Assembly: GCA_038238555.1 (NCBI GenBank) | Contig: JBBRXP010000073.1 | Location: 1 to 25,990, forward strand | Origin: JANNXQ01 sp038238555 | GTDB lineage: Bacteria; Verrucomicrobiota; Verrucomicrobiia; Chthoniobacterales; Chthoniobacteraceae | DNA: 25,990 bases | Reading direction: 5' to 3' | Shown here: positions 6,505-13,561 of the stretch, in pieces | Position numbering within the stretch: the stretch's first letter is position 1 | How the letters are laid out: each line of letters opens with the position of its first letter | Made by a program: the position numbers and the translations under genes | Notes under the pieces: model-generated | Seen by the model: the letters and a program-made list of their open reading frames with translations, nothing else | What the model was told of the DNA's origin: nothing | Databases searched by the model: none

Positions 6505-7743
6505 GTGATCGGCCGGCAAATGCTCGCGGTGTCGGTCGGCTGGGAAATTTACCAGCGCACGCATTCCAAGACGGCGCTCGGGCTCGCCGGGTTGATGGGC
6601 GCGCTCCCGGTGATCCTGCTCTCGCTGCCGGCGGGCCAAATCGCCGATCGCTGGGATCGCAAGTGGATCATCGTGGCCTCGCAAGCCGCTCTGGTGCTCA
6701 CTTCGCTGGCCCTTGCCTGGCTCGCTCTCGGCCACACCGTCGAGCTTCCCGTGGCTTGGGCGCAGCGCGCGCTCGCGTGGACGGCCGCGACTTTCGGGGA
6801 GAAAAAAGGCGTCACCTTTGGATCCGAGGTGCCGGCGATCTACGGGCTTCTCGCGATCAACGGAGTCGCGCGCGCCTTTGGCTGGGCCGCGCGCACGCCG
6901 TTCCTCACCGGCCTCGTGCCGCGCGATGCGCTGGCCAACGCAGTGACTTGGGGCAGCAGCAATTTCGAGATCGGCTCGATCGCCGGCCCCGCCGTCGGTG
7001 GGCTGCTCCTCGCGCAGTTTGGATTTTCTTTCGTCTATGGCCTCGATGCGTTTTGCCAGCTCGTCTTCATCGCTTTTCTGCTGCCCACGCATTCACGGCA
7101 GGAACCGCACGCGACCACGGGCGAACATCCGCTGCGCGACTTGCTCGCCGGGCTCGACTTCGTGTGGCGCACCAAGACCATCCTGGCCACGCTCACGCTC
7201 GATCTTTTCGCCGTGTTGCTCGGCGGCGCGATGGCGCTGATGCCGGTGTTTGCGGAGGAAATCCTGCACGTCGGCCCCGCGGGCCTCGGCTGGTTGCGCG
7301 CCGCGCCGTCTTTTGGCGCGGTGGCCATGGCTCTCAGCCTCACGCATCTGCCGCCGATGCGCCGAGCGGGCGTCACGCTGCTGTGGGCGGTCGCGGGCTT
7401 CGGCGTGGCGACCGTCGTCTTCGGGCTCTCGCGCAATTTCTGGCTCTCGCTCGCCGCCCTCGCCGTCACCGGCGCGTTGGATAATATCAGCGTCGTGGTG
7501 CGCCACACCCTCGTGCAACTCCTCACGCCCGACCCGATGCGCGGCCGCGTCGCCGCCGTCAATAACGTCTTCATCGGCTCGAGTAACGAACTCGGCGCGC
7601 TCGAAAGCGGCCTTACCGCCGCCTACTTTGGCCCGGTGCTCTCGGTGGTGGGCGGCGGCATCTGCACGGTGCTCGTAGTCTTCGCCGTCGCCGCGCTCTG
7701 GCCGCAAGTGCGGCGCATTGGGCCACTCGCGCTGCAGGAATAG
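6505..7743 (+). CDS. MFS transporter, MFS_3/EntS-like
   Basis: This inner-membrane major-facilitator protein has 412 residues from the GTG at 6505. In-frame coding similarity clearly continues upstream: codons 6442-6504 read DPYAAFRSADYRRYW and IGGFISV, the usual N-terminus and first half of helix 1 in this family. The frame is open back to a TGA at 6352-6354 yet holds no ATG, GTG or TTG there; CTG at 6403 is the likeliest start, giving about 446 residues. About twelve helices are seen; the conserved helix 2-3 loop motif appears as GQIADRWDRK. The family contains enterobactin-exporter-like and macrolide-efflux-like proteins; substrate unknown. The next gene starts 2 bp after the stop, so this may be the first gene of the polyamine-type operon. 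Confidence 0.87.
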   Translation: MIGRQMLAVSVGWEIYQRTHSKTALGLAGLMGALPVILLSLPAGQIADRWDRKWIIVASQAALVLTSLALAWLALGHTVELPVAWAQRALAWTAATFGEKKGVTFGSEVPAIYGLLAINGVARAFGWAARTPFLTGLVPRDALANAVTWGSSNFEIGSIAGPAVGGLLLAQFGFSFVYGLDAFCQLVFIAFLLPTHSRQEPHATTGEHPLRDLLAGLDFVWRTKTILATLTLDLFAVLLGGAMALMPVFAEEILHVGPAGLGWLRAAPSFGAVAMALSLTHLPPMRRAGVTLLWAVAGFGVATVVFGLSRNFWLSLAALAVTGALDNISVVVRHTLVQLLTPDPMRGRVAAVNNVFIGSSNELGALESGLTAAYFGPVLSVVGGGICTVLVVFAVAALWPQVRRIGPLALQE

Positions 7744-7745
7744 CG

Positions 7746-8522
7746 ATGTCTCCTCGCGATCTTGCACCCGGCGACGCGCGTTCCGCCGCGCTTGATCTCG
7801 CGCAGTTCGACGTCTTCCGAATCCGGTCCGCGGAGGATCCGCTTTTTGCCCCTGCCTACGCGCAGTTGTGGGAGGAATTTGGCCCGCGCCACGAGATGGA
7901 GCGCCGCAAGGTGCTCGCACGCCGCTTCGCTCTCGCGCCGGCCCTCCTCTACGAAATGGCGCTCGTGCGGAAAGACGGCGTCTTTGCCGCCGTGCGCGAC
8001 CACACTGCCCTGCGCGCCGGCGAGGAAGCCATCGTACATCTCTCGCACAATCTTGTGGCGCCCGAGTGGCGCCGAACCGGCCTCGCAGGCTGGATGCGCG
8101 CGCTGCCGCTGCTCGCCGCGCGCGAAAATTTTCCCGGCGCGCCTGTGACCTTGGTGGCGGAGATGGAGTACGAATCTCCCGACGATGCAGCGTGCGCGAT
8201 CCGGCTGATGGCTTACGAAAAAGCTGGCTTCAAAAAAATCGACCCTCGCGTGGTGCGCTATCATCAGCCCGACTTCCGCGCGCCGAAAGAGATCGACCGA
8301 GGCGGCGGCGCGCGTCCCCTGCCTTTTCAACTCGTGATCCGCCGTGTGGACCGCGAGCACGAAGACGTCATCGGCGGCGCGCAAGTCCGCGAGATCGCCG
8401 CCGCGCTCCACGCCATGTATGCGCGCCAATTCCGCGCCGCCGACATGCGGCATCCGGCGCTCGACATCGCCGACCTTCCCGCCACGCCCGTCGCACTCAT
8501 CGCTCCCAGCGCTTCATGTTGA
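7746..8522 (+). CDS. GNAT-family N-acetyltransferase
   Basis: This 258-residue cytoplasmic protein has the acetyl-CoA binding motif A as LVAPEWRRTGLAGWMRAL (residues 103-120), with R109-R110-x-G-x-A/G in place of the usual Q/R-x-x-G-x-G/A. The later AYEKAGFKKI (156-165) is the typical GNAT Y-x-x-x-GF ending. N- and C-terminal extensions (1-70 and 200-258) are not assignable. The gene starts 2 bp after the MFS stop, and its stop overlaps the deacetylase start by 7 bp (8516-8522). Being coupled to a deacetylase and a polyamine-type importer, it may acetylate a polyamine or related amine, but this is inference from context. Confidence 0.78.
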   Translation: MSPRDLAPGDARSAALDLAQFDVFRIRSAEDPLFAPAYAQLWEEFGPRHEMERRKVLARRFALAPALLYEMALVRKDGVFAAVRDHTALRAGEEAIVHLSHNLVAPEWRRTGLAGWMRALPLLAARENFPGAPVTLVAEMEYESPDDAACAIRLMAYEKAGFKKIDPRVVRYHQPDFRAPKEIDRGGGARPLPFQLVIRRVDREHEDVIGGAQVREIAAALHAMYARQFRAADMRHPALDIADLPATPVALIAPSASC

Positions 8523-9436
8523 CCGCGTTTTATCACCCCGGTTTCGCCGCGCCGATCGGCGATCACATCATGCCCATCCACAAGTTTGGCCTCGTGGCGG
8601 AGGCACTGCGCGATGCGGCAGACATCCGACTCGTCGAGCCGGAGCCCGTCGCCGAGGCCGATCTTCTGCGCGTGCACACGCACGAATACATCGCGGCGGT
8701 GAAGACGGGCGCACCGCGCGGGCTGGCTGAGATGCAGAAGTTTCCCTGGTCGTCGCAGCTTTTTCCCAGCGTGTGCCTCACCAGCGGCGGCTGCCTCTCC
8801 GCGGCGGGGCAGGCGCTGCGCGATGGCGCATCGGCGGCCCTCGCGAGCGGCTTTCACCATGCCTGCGCCGATCACGGCGAAGGCTTCTGCACCTTCAATG
8901 GCTTGATCGTCGCGATCGATGCGCTCTTTGCAGCCGGAGAGATCCGCTCTGCCGCCGTGCTCGACATGGACCTCCATTACGGCAATGGCACCGCACAACT
9001 CGCCGCGGAGCGCTCGCATGTATTCGCTGCATCCATCTACGGCAATGACTACTGGGATCACCGCTATTACCGCGACGTTTCCGAGCGACACCACGATGAC
9101 GGCGAGAACCACCGCTCCTTTGCGCTGCCCGGCGGCTGCGATCGCCACACGATGCTCGACGTGATGCGCCAGGCGCTCCCGTTCATCGCCGCGCGCCGGC
9201 CCGATCTGTTGCTCTATCAAGCGGGCGCCGATCCTTATTACGAGGATCCTTACTCCCCACTCGCGCTCGATCACGATGACTTACAAATGCGGGATCGCTT
9301 TGTCTTTGAATTCGCAAAAGCTCGCGGGCTTCCCATCGCATGGGTGCTGGCGGGAGGTTACACCGAAGACGTTACAAAAATCGTGCGCGTGCATCTGAAT
9401 ACATTCGAGGCATGGAGGGAAGTTTATGGACATTGA
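8516..9436 (+). CDS. Histone deacetylase-superfamily amidohydrolase
   Basis: This 306-residue zinc amidohydrolase is predicted to remove acetyl groups from lysine or amine substrates. The active-site signature is complete: H114-H115 in FHHACADHGEGFCTFNG, zinc ligands D152 and H154 in DMDLHYGNGT and D239 in QAGADPYYEDP, and the catalytic Y282 in LAGGYT. The N-terminus, YHPGFAAPIGDHIMPIHKFG, resembles HDAC11-like bacterial members (which usually have a PLP-x-GH-x-FPM-x-KF pattern) more than acetylpolyamine amidohydrolases. The start MLTAFYHPGF at 8516 is chosen by homology. Its 3' end carries the Shine-Dalgarno for, and overlaps by 11 bp, the PotC-like gene. A role on acetylated polyamines is suggested only by the neighbours. 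Confidence 0.9.
   Translation: MLTAFYHPGFAAPIGDHIMPIHKFGLVAEALRDAADIRLVEPEPVAEADLLRVHTHEYIAAVKTGAPRGLAEMQKFPWSSQLFPSVCLTSGGCLSAAGQALRDGASAALASGFHHACADHGEGFCTFNGLIVAIDALFAAGEIRSAAVLDMDLHYGNGTAQLAAERSHVFAASIYGNDYWDHRYYRDVSERHHDDGENHRSFALPGGCDRHTMLDVMRQALPFIAARRPDLLLYQAGADPYYEDPYSPLALDHDDLQMRDRFVFEFAKARGLPIAWVLAGGYTEDVTKIVRVHLNTFEAWREVYGH
9414..9420 (+). promoter_or_regulatory. Shine-Dalgarno for the potC-like gene
   Basis: GGAGGGA lies 5 bases before the ATG at 9426, inside the last codons of the deacetylase gene. It fixes this start and supports coupled translation of the two genes. Confidence 0.7.
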
Positions 9437-10493
9437 GCAGCTCCGCCTTCCCTCGGGCATGCGGCTCGTAACTCTCCTGTGCGGCGGCTGGTCGGCGCTC
9501 GTCTTCGGCTTTCTTTATATGCCGATTTTCCTCTTGATTGCTTATTCCTTCAATAAGTCGCGCTTACTTACCCATTGGACGGGATTCACTGTCGATTGGT
9601 ATCGCAAACTCGCCACGAGTGAATCGCTGCTCGCCGCGTTGAATCACAGCCTCCTCATCGCCGCGGCCACCACCCTCCTGGCGGTCGCGCTCGGCACGGT
9701 GGGAGGGTGGTTACTTTACCGATACAGTTATCGGGCACAGCGCGCATTGGTTACCCTCGTCTTTATTCCCATGGCGATGCCGGAGATCATCATGGGGATA
9801 AGTCTCCTCATTTTCTTTTCCGTGATTGCGGCGCCTCTCAATCGCTGGCTGGCGATGCTTTCACTGCCCGATGTGCTCTGGCTTACCGCAGGCAAGGTCG
9901 CCGCCGCGCTGCTGGCTGGCGGGTTGGGCGCCTCCGCTGCCTGGGCATTTCACCGCGCGGGCGGCGGCAGGCAAGGCCACCCGTGGCGGGCCGGTCTGAG
10001 CGCCGGCCTGGGATTCGTGTTCGCTGCCTGGTGTTATGCCGCGTCCTCGACGGCGATCGCGGAGGGGTTCCTGAGCATCAATCAAGACGGCTTCGGCCTC
10101 GGGTTCCTCACCATCATTATTTCGCACGTTACTTTTTGCTTTCCCTTCGTCCTCGTCGCCGTGCAGGCGCGGCTCGCGGGTTCCGATCCCTCTCTGGAAG
10201 AAGCAGCAATGGACTTGGGCGCGCCCCCGGCAAAGGCATTCTGGCTGGTGACGGTTCCTTACCTTTTGCCCGCCATCGTGTCGGGCGCGCTGATGTCGTT
10301 TACACTCTCGATGGATGAAGTCATCGTTACTTACTTTGTAAGAAGCCCCGCATCCGAGACACTGCCTCTCAAGATATTTGGCCTTGCAAAAAAGGGTCTC
10401 GATCCGTCACTCAATGCCATCTCCGCCATCATTGTCCTTGCCACCGCGCCACTGGTCGTCATCTCCGAGAGAGTGCGCAAGCTTTACCGATAA
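9426..10493 (+). CDS. Polyamine-type ABC importer permease (PotC-like), with insertion
   Basis: This 355-residue inner-membrane permease matches PotC in VFIPMAMPEIIMGISLL (112-128), SHVTFCFPFVLV (233-244), the EAA loop EEAAMDLGAPPAKAFWL (258-274) and LSMDEVIVTYFV (294-305). PotC proteins are usually about 260-280 residues. The extra length is a block at about residues 135-225, between two normally adjacent segments, containing two further hydrophobic stretches (151-176 and 187-211) joined by a short polar loop. It starts 11 bp before the deacetylase stop with a good Shine-Dalgarno. The companion PotD- and PotB-like genes follow; no PotA-like ATPase is present in the window. The gene is unusually rich in TTAC/GTAA words. 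Confidence 0.9.
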   Translation: MDIEQLRLPSGMRLVTLLCGGWSALVFGFLYMPIFLLIAYSFNKSRLLTHWTGFTVDWYRKLATSESLLAALNHSLLIAAATTLLAVALGTVGGWLLYRYSYRAQRALVTLVFIPMAMPEIIMGISLLIFFSVIAAPLNRWLAMLSLPDVLWLTAGKVAAALLAGGLGASAAWAFHRAGGGRQGHPWRAGLSAGLGFVFAAWCYAASSTAIAEGFLSINQDGFGLGFLTIIISHVTFCFPFVLVAVQARLAGSDPSLEEAAMDLGAPPAKAFWLVTVPYLLPAIVSGALMSFTLSMDEVIVTYFVRSPASETLPLKIFGLAKKGLDPSLNAISAIIVLATAPLVVISERVRKLYR

Positions 10494-10496
10494 CTT

Positions 10497-11522
10497 ATGA
10501 AACTTTTCCGCCATCTTACTCTCGCACTTGTCTGTATTACCACCGCCGTCGCCGCTCCCAAGAAATCCGGCCTCAACCTGTTCTGCTGGTCTGAATATGT
10601 TCCGGAGTCGGTAATCAAAGGCTTCGAGAAAGAGACGGGCGTGAAGGTCAATATCGAGAACTACGCCTCCAACGAAGAGATGCTCTCCAAGCTTCTTTCC
10701 GGCGCGTCGAAATACGATCTCATTCAGCCTTCGGAATACACCGTCGAGGCATTGATCAAAGCCGGCAAGCTGGCGGAGTTAAACCTCGCGAACATTCCGA
10801 ACACGCGGAATCTCGATCCCGGGTTCACCAAGCTGGCGCACGATCCGGCCGGTAAGTACAGTGTCCCCTGGATGGCTGGCTCCGTCGGTATCGTGGTGAA
10901 CACCGCCAAGGTAAAGGAACCCGTCGAGAGTTATCAGGACGTATTCTCCGGAAAATACAAAGGTCACATCGTCGTGCTTAAGGATGCGCGCGAATTAGTA
11001 ACCTGGGCTCTCGCCACACTCGGAATCGGTGCCAACGAAATAACCCCTGCCAACCTCGAGAAGGCAAAGCCGATCCTCAAAAGGTGGCTCCCGCAGGTAA
11101 AGGTGTTTGATTCCGACAGCCCGAAGACCGCGCTGCTCAATGGCGATGTCGATGTCGGCATCGTGTGGAGCGGGGAAGCCGCGATCCTGTGGAATGAGGA
11201 CCACAGGTTTACCTACACGCTGCCCAAGGAGGGCGCCCATCGGTTTATCGACAACCTCTGCATTCCCACAAACGCGCTTAACAAAGCCGATGCCGAGAGA
11301 TTTATCGACTATGTGCTAAGACCCGAGGTAAGTGTGACAATATCCGCGGACTTCCCTTACACCAACCCAAACGCGGAGGCCCGCAAGTTACTTACTCCGG
11401 CGCAGCTAGCCAACCCAGCCAGTTATCCCCCCGGCGATCCGAGACTGGCAACCTTCCGAGACATAGGCAAGCTGGCCAGCGAGATCGACAAGCTCGTAAC
11501 CGACCTCAAGTCAAGACAATGA
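10497..11522 (+). CDS. Periplasmic polyamine-type substrate-binding protein (PotD/PotF-like)
   Basis: This 341-residue exported protein has a Sec signal peptide (about residues 1-19, cleavage near AVA-APKK) and a PotD-type lobe start: LNLFCWSEYVPESVIKGF followed by ETGVKV, then SKYDLIQPSEYTVE-like sequence, LDPGF and YSVPWMAGSVGIVVN. These match the spermidine/putrescine binding family, which delivers substrate to PotB/PotC. Later segments (VDVGIVWSGEA, RFIDNLCIPTNA, AERFIDYVL) also follow the family. It begins 3 bp after the PotC-like stop. Cys13 in the signal is not in a convincing lipobox, so a soluble periplasmic protein is expected. Spermidine, putrescine or another cation cannot be distinguished here. 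Confidence 0.92.
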   Translation: MKLFRHLTLALVCITTAVAAPKKSGLNLFCWSEYVPESVIKGFEKETGVKVNIENYASNEEMLSKLLSGASKYDLIQPSEYTVEALIKAGKLAELNLANIPNTRNLDPGFTKLAHDPAGKYSVPWMAGSVGIVVNTAKVKEPVESYQDVFSGKYKGHIVVLKDARELVTWALATLGIGANEITPANLEKAKPILKRWLPQVKVFDSDSPKTALLNGDVDVGIVWSGEAAILWNEDHRFTYTLPKEGAHRFIDNLCIPTNALNKADAERFIDYVLRPEVSVTISADFPYTNPNAEARKLLTPAQLANPASYPPGDPRLATFRDIGKLASEIDKLVTDLKSRQ

Positions 11523-11539
11523 AGAGAATGTCCAGGCAC

Positions 11540-11554
11540 GCGCGCAATTCGCGC
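11540..11554 (+). other. Small intercistronic hairpin in potD-potB spacer
   Basis: A 5-bp GC stem (gcgcg/cgcgc) with a caatt loop sits in the 73-bp spacer between the PotD- and PotB-like genes. No T-run follows directly, so it is not a convincing terminator; it might adjust the amounts of binding protein and permease. Weak evidence. Confidence 0.25.
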
Positions 11555-11595
11555 TTCCGTAAGGCGACTGTAAACTTTTTTCGACGAGCTTCTAA

Positions 11596-12516
11596 GTGAC
11601 CGCGTCAATAGGCATTTCCCGGTCGGTAAGTGAGTCTGGACGCAGGCCAGGGCTGCTCGGCTGGCTGGCGCTGGCGCCGATGTTACTTTGGCTGGCAGCG
11701 TTCGTGGTCGCTCCGACGGCGATTCTTGCCGCGTACAGTTTCTGCCAGCGCGATGAACTCGGGCAGGTGATTTATGCCTTCACATGGAATAACTATCGGC
11801 GGGTTCTTGATCCTATCTATCTTCATATCCTGTGGCGGTCGGTCGTGTATGCGGGGATCGCCACGGTCGTATGTCTGGGGGCCGGTTATCCGGTAGCGTG
11901 GTTTATCGGGCGCGCGCCGGAGAAGCGGCGCAATCTGTTGCTAATGCTGGTGATGGTGCCCTTCTGGACGAGCTTCCTTATCCGCACTTACGCCTGGATT
12001 GTTATTCTGAGTAATAACGGACTGCTCAATGGCATGGCGCAATATACCCATCTCATCAGTCAACCGTGGGAGATGCTTTATACGCCGGGCGCGGTGGTGA
12101 TCGGGCTTATTTATTCCTATCTGCCCTTCATGATCCTGCCTATCTACGGATCGGTGGAAAAGCTCGACCTCTCGCTGGTGGAGGCGGCGTTCGATCTGGG
12201 CGCGGGACCGGTGAGCGCTTTCACAACGGTTATCCTTCCGCTCACCAAGGCAGGCGTTGCCGCCGGAGTCCTGCTCGTGTTTATCCCGGCGATCGGGATG
12301 TTTGCGATCGCACAACTCATGGGCGGCGGACGCGCCCCCACCATCGGCGAGGTGATCCAGGATCAGTTCCTTTCCGCCCGCGACTGGCCCTTCGGTTCCG
12401 CGCTCGGCATGGCGTTGTTGATCCTTTTCGCGCTGGGTGTTTGGGTTGCCGCGCGCGGGTGGAACGCTATCCCCCAGCGCGGACTTTCTCCTTTTTCGTC
12501 TCGCCGTCCTCGTTGA
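11596..12516 (+). CDS. Polyamine-type ABC importer permease (PotB-like)
   Basis: This 306-residue inner-membrane permease has a PotB pattern: LAPMLLWLAAFVVAPTAILA first helix, the helix stretch VPFWTSFLIRTYAWIVIL (121-138), the EAA loop VEAAFDLGAGPVSAF (195-209), and GMFAIAQLMGG followed by QDQF. It starts with GTG at 11596; no ATG in frame gives a better N-terminus and there is no strong Shine-Dalgarno. It lies 73 bp after the PotD-like gene. Its last 17 codons overlap, on the opposite strand, the 3' end of a small coiled-coil gene (12467-12516). Together with the preceding genes it makes a complete binding protein plus two-permease set lacking the ATPase. Confidence 0.91.
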   Translation: MTASIGISRSVSESGRRPGLLGWLALAPMLLWLAAFVVAPTAILAAYSFCQRDELGQVIYAFTWNNYRRVLDPIYLHILWRSVVYAGIATVVCLGAGYPVAWFIGRAPEKRRNLLLMLVMVPFWTSFLIRTYAWIVILSNNGLLNGMAQYTHLISQPWEMLYTPGAVVIGLIYSYLPFMILPIYGSVEKLDLSLVEAAFDLGAGPVSAFTTVILPLTKAGVAAGVLLVFIPAIGMFAIAQLMGGGRAPTIGEVIQDQFLSARDWPFGSALGMALLILFALGVWVAARGWNAIPQRGLSPFSSRRPR

Positions 12517-12745
12517 TGCGGCGGATTTCGCGGGCGAGTTGTTGTTCGATTTCGGCGACTTCCTCCCACTTCTCCGCGGCTTGCGCTTTTGCGATCTGGT
12601 CCTGGAGGAAGACTTCTTTCTCCGCGATCTTCGCTTTGGAAGCGCTTTCGATCCCGGCGATTTCGGCTTTCTGGTCTTCGGTCAGTGTGGCGGTGGGCGA
12701 CTGTTTCTCCAGCCGCTCCATGGCGAGTTCGTAGGCGGATTTCAT
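12467..12745 (-). CDS. Small charged coiled-coil protein, 92 aa
   Basis: A 92-residue protein starts MKSAYELAMERLEKQSP and continues as an almost wholly helical, charge-rich sequence (KAKIAEKEVFLQDQIAKAQ, EQQLAREIRRI) ending KKEKVRAGG. It has no signal peptide or membrane segment. From memory, proteins with this N-terminus recur as uncharacterised proteins in Verrucomicrobiota; no function is known to me. It is convergent with, and overlaps by 50 bp, the PotB-like gene. Codons upstream of 12745 were left out because the conserved-looking sequence starts at this methionine. Confidence 0.75.
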   Translation of the reverse strand: MKSAYELAMERLEKQSPTATLTEDQKAEIAGIESASKAKIAEKEVFLQDQIAKAQAAEKWEEVAEIEQQLAREIRRINEDGETKKEKVRAGG

Positions 12746-12786
12746 AGGGGCGATAGTCGGCCCGCCGCGCGCGGATGGCAAGCGGC

Positions 12787-13464
12787 CTACGGCTTGTCCG
12801 CAGGCATCAGGCGCGGGCCGATGATGTCGCGCCAGAGCTCATAGCCTTTCGCGTTCATGTGGAGTTGGTCTTCGACGAAAATCTCCGGGCGCGGCAGGCC
12901 GTCGGCGCCGAGCATTCGACGGAAGACATCGATGAAATTCATGCGCGGCTTGTCTTTCATGAATTTTTCGATCAACCCGTTTGCGGCCTCCACGGTCTGC
13001 ACCTGCGACCAGCGTTTCGGGTTTCCGGCGATGGAGATGTAAGCGATCTCCACCTCCGGCAGAGCCGCGCGCACCTTCTCGACGAAGGCGCGGAAGTCCG
13101 CAAAGACGCGCTCGGCGGACAAGCCGGCGTTGATGTCATTGCCGCCCGCATAAAGCACCACCATGCGCGGCGCGACGGGGATGACGATGCGATCGGCGAA
13201 GTGGACGCTGTCGGCGAGTTGCGAACCGCCGAAGCCGCGATTGAGCACGTGGTGATGGGGGAAATCCTGCGCGAGCGTGGTCCAGCGGCGGATGCTCGAA
13301 CTGCCGACAAAGACGATCCCGCCCTTCGCCGGCGGCTGCTCATGATCAGCTTGCTCGAAGGCAGCGATTTCTTTTTCCCATTTTGCAAAGGAGTCCCGAG
13401 GCGGTTCCGCGAGGGCGGCAAACGTGACCAGTGCGAGAGAGGCGAAGAGAATGATGGAGCGCAT
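12787..13464 (-). CDS. Secreted SGNH/GDSL-type hydrolase
   Basis: This 225-residue protein has an N-terminal signal peptide (MRSIILFASLALVTFAALA, 1-19) and is expected in the periplasm or outside. SGNH blocks are visible: nucleophile region FVGSSSIRRW (52-61, likely S56), block II glycine in NRGFGGSQ (75-82), block III YAGGNDIN (105-112, N109) and block V DQLHMNAKGY (199-208, D199 and H202). Such enzymes are esterases acting on acylated sugars, peptidoglycan or lipids; the PAF-acetylhydrolase-like or acetylxylan-esterase-like group seems closest. The start at 13464 is chosen for the signal peptide. It is transcribed divergently from the thioredoxin/PDZ gene across a 97-bp spacer. Confidence 0.88.
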   Translation of the reverse strand: MRSIILFASLALVTFAALAEPPRDSFAKWEKEIAAFEQADHEQPPAKGGIVFVGSSSIRRWTTLAQDFPHHHVLNRGFGGSQLADSVHFADRIVIPVAPRMVVLYAGGNDINAGLSAERVFADFRAFVEKVRAALPEVEIAYISIAGNPKRWSQVQTVEAANGLIEKFMKDKPRMNFIDVFRRMLGADGLPRPEIFVEDQLHMNAKGYELWRDIIGPRLMPADKP

Positions 13465-13561
13465 GATTTGGCGGAATGAAGAACGCGCGCGGCGCTGGAG
13501 GCCAAGCCCAAAGTTTCGCGAGCATTGCAATCGCGGCGAGCGGGACGCACAAGTGAGTGAA

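Noticed and set aside
6300..7484. Plus-strand 394-codon frame overlapping the MFS gene in another frame
   Set aside because: No membrane segments or recognisable motifs; composition is that of an out-of-frame reading. It could matter only if a frame error near 6354-6400 joined its ATG to the MFS frame.
7868..8515. In-frame 216-codon upstream extension of the deacetylase
   Set aside because: It overlaps the GNAT gene and reads as arginine-rich noise; the deacetylase family starts at MLTAFYHPGF.
8516..9436. Calling the HDAC-family protein an acetylpolyamine amidohydrolase outright
   Set aside because: The N-terminal pattern resembles HDAC11-like proteins and the loop typical of acetylpolyamine amidohydrolases is not evident; the operon context alone is not enough.
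10850..11632. Several GGTAAGT words resembling eukaryotic splice donors (in potD- and potB-like genes)
   Set aside because: The reading frames continue unbroken through them with intact protein families, so there are no introns; they are part of the general GTAA/TTAC excess.
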